Source of the DNA: Marinobacter sp.
Lineage (GTDB): Bacteria; Pseudomonadota; Gammaproteobacteria; Pseudomonadales; Oleiphilaceae
Length of the DNA stretch: 64,000 nt
Assembly (NCBI RefSeq): GCF_014859525.1
Contig: NZ_JACUUB010000001.1
Location: 96,361 to 160,360 of the forward strand
Direction of reading: 5' to 3'
Each line of letters begins with the position of its first letter. The stretch's first letter is position 1. The notes under the pieces were generated by a model. That model did not search any database. It had not been told where the DNA came from and saw nothing but the letters and a program-made list of their open reading frames with translations. The translations under genes and the position numbers were made by a program. Below are positions 62,408 to 64,000 of this stretch, in pieces.

Positions 62408-63328
62408 ATGCAATTCAAAACCGTCGCCCTGGCCCTGGGGTTCAGTGCCTTTATTGCAACCGCACCGGCTTTTGCAGCCAATGTTGTGGCCTCCATCAAG
62501 CCAGTAGAGCTTTTGGTCAAAGCCGTGGCTGGCGATAGCGTTAACGTATCAACACTGGTACCGCCCGGCTCAAGCCCCCACAGTTACAACATGAGGCCGT
62601 CCCAACGCCGGGCACTGGAGCAGGCAGATCTGATTTTTTGGATCGGACCAGAAATGGAAACGTTCTTGCACCGTCTGCTCACGGGCAGCGAGTTCGTAGA
62701 TCGCACAGTCGCCTTTACCGACGTGTCCGAGACGTTGAATAAAGGTGATCATGACAACAAACAAGATCAGAGCCATGGCCATCACCACGGTCATCATCAC
62801 GATCACGGTGACGGCGACGACCCCCACATCTGGGTAGATCCGGAACTGGCGCGACAAATGGCGCGAAACATTCACGCCCGGTTACTCACCCTGAATGATC
62901 TCGACAAAGCCGAACTAGACGCAAACCTGGCGCGCTTTGAAGCCAAACTGACCGAGGCCGAGAGCAACATCCGAAGCCGGCTTGCTCAGGCCAGCGACAT
63001 CGGCCTGTTTGCCTATCACAGCGCGTTCGAACCATTTGCCGAACACTACGGCCTGACACTCGAGGGCGTACTGACCCTCAATCCCGAACTGTCACCCGGG
63101 GCGCGCCACATCGCTGAAGTGCAGCAAAAACTGCAACAGGCCAACCAGCCATGCCTGCTTACAGAGCCGCAGTTTAACCGGCAGTGGTGGCGCTCAATCA
63201 CAGAGGGGCTCGATGTGACCTTCAGCTCCTGGGATCCTCTGGCCACCAACATTGAGAGCAATGCCGACGGCTACATCAGCTTCCAGAACAGCATCGCCGA
63301 CGCGGTCATCAACTGCCTGCCCCAGTAA
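62408..63328 (+). CDS. znuA: Zinc ABC transporter, periplasmic zinc-binding protein
   Basis: 306 residues. Signal peptide (1-23, ending PAFA). Zinc ligands are expected at His58 (GSSPHSY), the His of DPHIWVD and YHSAFEPF, and a His/Asp-rich loop (about residues 112-138, with SHGHHHGHHHDHGDGDD) typical of zinc-specific family members. Delivers Zn2+ to the ZnuBC permease. The usual divergent zur-znuC-znuB genes are not next to it here; a broken AraC gene is downstream instead. Confidence 0.93.
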   Translation: MQFKTVALALGFSAFIATAPAFAANVVASIKPVELLVKAVAGDSVNVSTLVPPGSSPHSYNMRPSQRRALEQADLIFWIGPEMETFLHRLLTGSEFVDRTVAFTDVSETLNKGDHDNKQDQSHGHHHGHHHDHGDGDDPHIWVDPELARQMARNIHARLLTLNDLDKAELDANLARFEAKLTEAESNIRSRLAQASDIGLFAYHSAFEPFAEHYGLTLEGVLTLNPELSPGARHIAEVQQKLQQANQPCLLTEPQFNRQWWRSITEGLDVTFSSWDPLATNIESNADGYISFQNSIADAVINCLPQ

Positions 63329-63930
63329 TCGCTCCTGCCTCCAGGCCCTGAAATAAACTTTGGGGTCAGACCCAAGAACATTTGATGAGGTGAAATGTCT
63401 TTGGGTCTGACCCCAAAAATTGGTTCGATCGCCTGCACATCAAAGCCTGACAGACTCAGTTCCTTGAACAGGTTAAGGCCCGTGGCCAGATCCCGCTCCA
63501 GCAGAAACTGGCGCAAATGGCGGGGAATGTCATCAGGATCAAACTCAATGCCAAAGTCGTCACCCTCCACAAAGGTCTGCATCTGGCAGTAGGCCGTGCT
63601 GAGCGGCAGATATCGGAGGGCTAATTTGGTGGCATCGCGCAGAGTCCGACTGGTGCGCAGCGCAAAGCCCCAGATTCCAAAGGTCGACACGCTGTATTGC
63701 AGACCCAGACGGAACCCCAAAGCCGGTATGTCTGGCAGTGCCAGGATCAGGTTCTCAATCAGCCGCATTTCCTGGGCGCGGGTGACCAGGCCATCTGCAG
63801 CCTGCAAGTCCTCTTCCGCAATACCCGTACCCAGCAAACAGGTTTGACGATCTCCACCTTGCCTGGCAGTAAAGTTGATCATGACCTGGCTGATAGTGAC
63901 GGGGTGCAAAAGGGTATCGAAGTTTGACAT
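63271..63930 (-). pseudogene. AraC-family regulator, truncated after the sensor domain
   Basis: The ORF starts normally at 63930 and about 170 residues resemble the N-terminal sensor (arabinose-binding-like PF12625 type) of OruR/ArgR-like AraC regulators: TISQVMINFTARQGG, RLIENLILALPDIPALGFRLGLQYSVSTFGIWGFAL. At about 63417 it runs into the palindrome at 63359-63417 and then reads antisense through the end of znuA. The C-terminal DNA-binding half is missing, so this is a truncated gene. The real remnant spans about 63418-63930. Confidence 0.82.
63359..63417. repeat. GGGGTCAGACCC-type palindrome at a gene break
   Basis: Arms TTTGGGGTCAGACCCAA (from 63359) and TTTGGGTCTGACCCCAAA (to about 63417) flank a loop with further pairing (ACATTT/AAATGT). 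Part of the same family as the repeats at 14936 and 60409. One edge coincides with the end of AraC homology. Confidence 0.8.
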
Positions 63931-64000
63931 AGCTCAGGATTATGCCCCACAGCACCCCCATCATCGGGATCTTCAACCGCCGCCCGCAGTAATAATTTTC

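Overview
The window reads as a piece of chromosome from a marine gammaproteobacterium, most likely Marinobacter or a close relative. The evidence is indirect: moderately GC-rich coding sequence, a Pseudomonas-like gene order (hexR divergent from zwf-pgl-eda; four tRNAs before tig-clpP-clpX-lon-hupB-ppiD; rne divergent from rluC; yceD-rpmF-plsX-fab cluster), and tree-informative proteins such as a 1010-residue RNase E and a HexR-type regulator. No plasmid, phage, CRISPR or insertion-sequence transposase genes were seen. Most of the window is conserved core chromosome.

Layout. 1-4.5 kb: end of pyruvate kinase, then the Entner-Doudoroff/pentose-phosphate genes eda, pgl and zwf, read leftward from a promoter facing the regulator hexR. 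4.5-13.1 kb: leftward protein-quality block tig, clpP, clpX, lon, hupB, ppiD. 13.2-13.8 kb: tRNA operon Pro-Arg-His-Leu. 14-24 kb: folD, malate synthase G, glnS-cysS, ppiB-lpxH, and an unusual membrane/beta-propeller fusion protein. 24-33 kb: ferredoxin-NADP reductase, a tandem universal stress protein, a FinR-like LysR regulator, miaE, acnB, putP and an AraC regulator. 33.4-41.3 kb: fatty-acid cluster yceD-rpmF-plsX-fabD-fabG-acpP-fabF-pabC-mltG-tmk, tightly packed with small overlaps. 41.4-51.5 kb: maf, sppA, a HAD phosphatase, rluC, then divergently rne with a long leader and a UPF0149 gene; PHP-domain nuclease, YciI, SH3 and PilZ proteins. 51.5-58.8 kb: rraA, ppsA and its regulator ppsR, a PreP-like M16 peptidase and a small membrane protein. 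58.8-64 kb: a MobA-like gene with a doubtful start, a duplicated pterin-synthase (QueD-like) protein, tRNA-Glu and tRNA-Ala next to gltX, a Zur-box-preceded znuA, and a truncated AraC-family gene.

The genes cover central carbon flow (glucose oxidation, aconitase, glyoxylate shunt, PEP synthesis), lipid and envelope synthesis, translation (six tRNAs, three aminoacyl-tRNA synthetases), RNA turnover (RNase E together with its inhibitor RraA) and proteostasis. Items most worth a second look are the three-part fusion at 21.8-24.2 kb, the GGGGTCTGACCCC palindromes (one exactly at the broken end of the AraC gene), the 16-bp-arm inverted repeat before acnB, the repeated CCTACG motifs before putP, the apparent frameshift at the start of the MobA-like gene, and the roughly 0.5-kb rne leader. 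I did not find a convincing undescribed multi-gene system.
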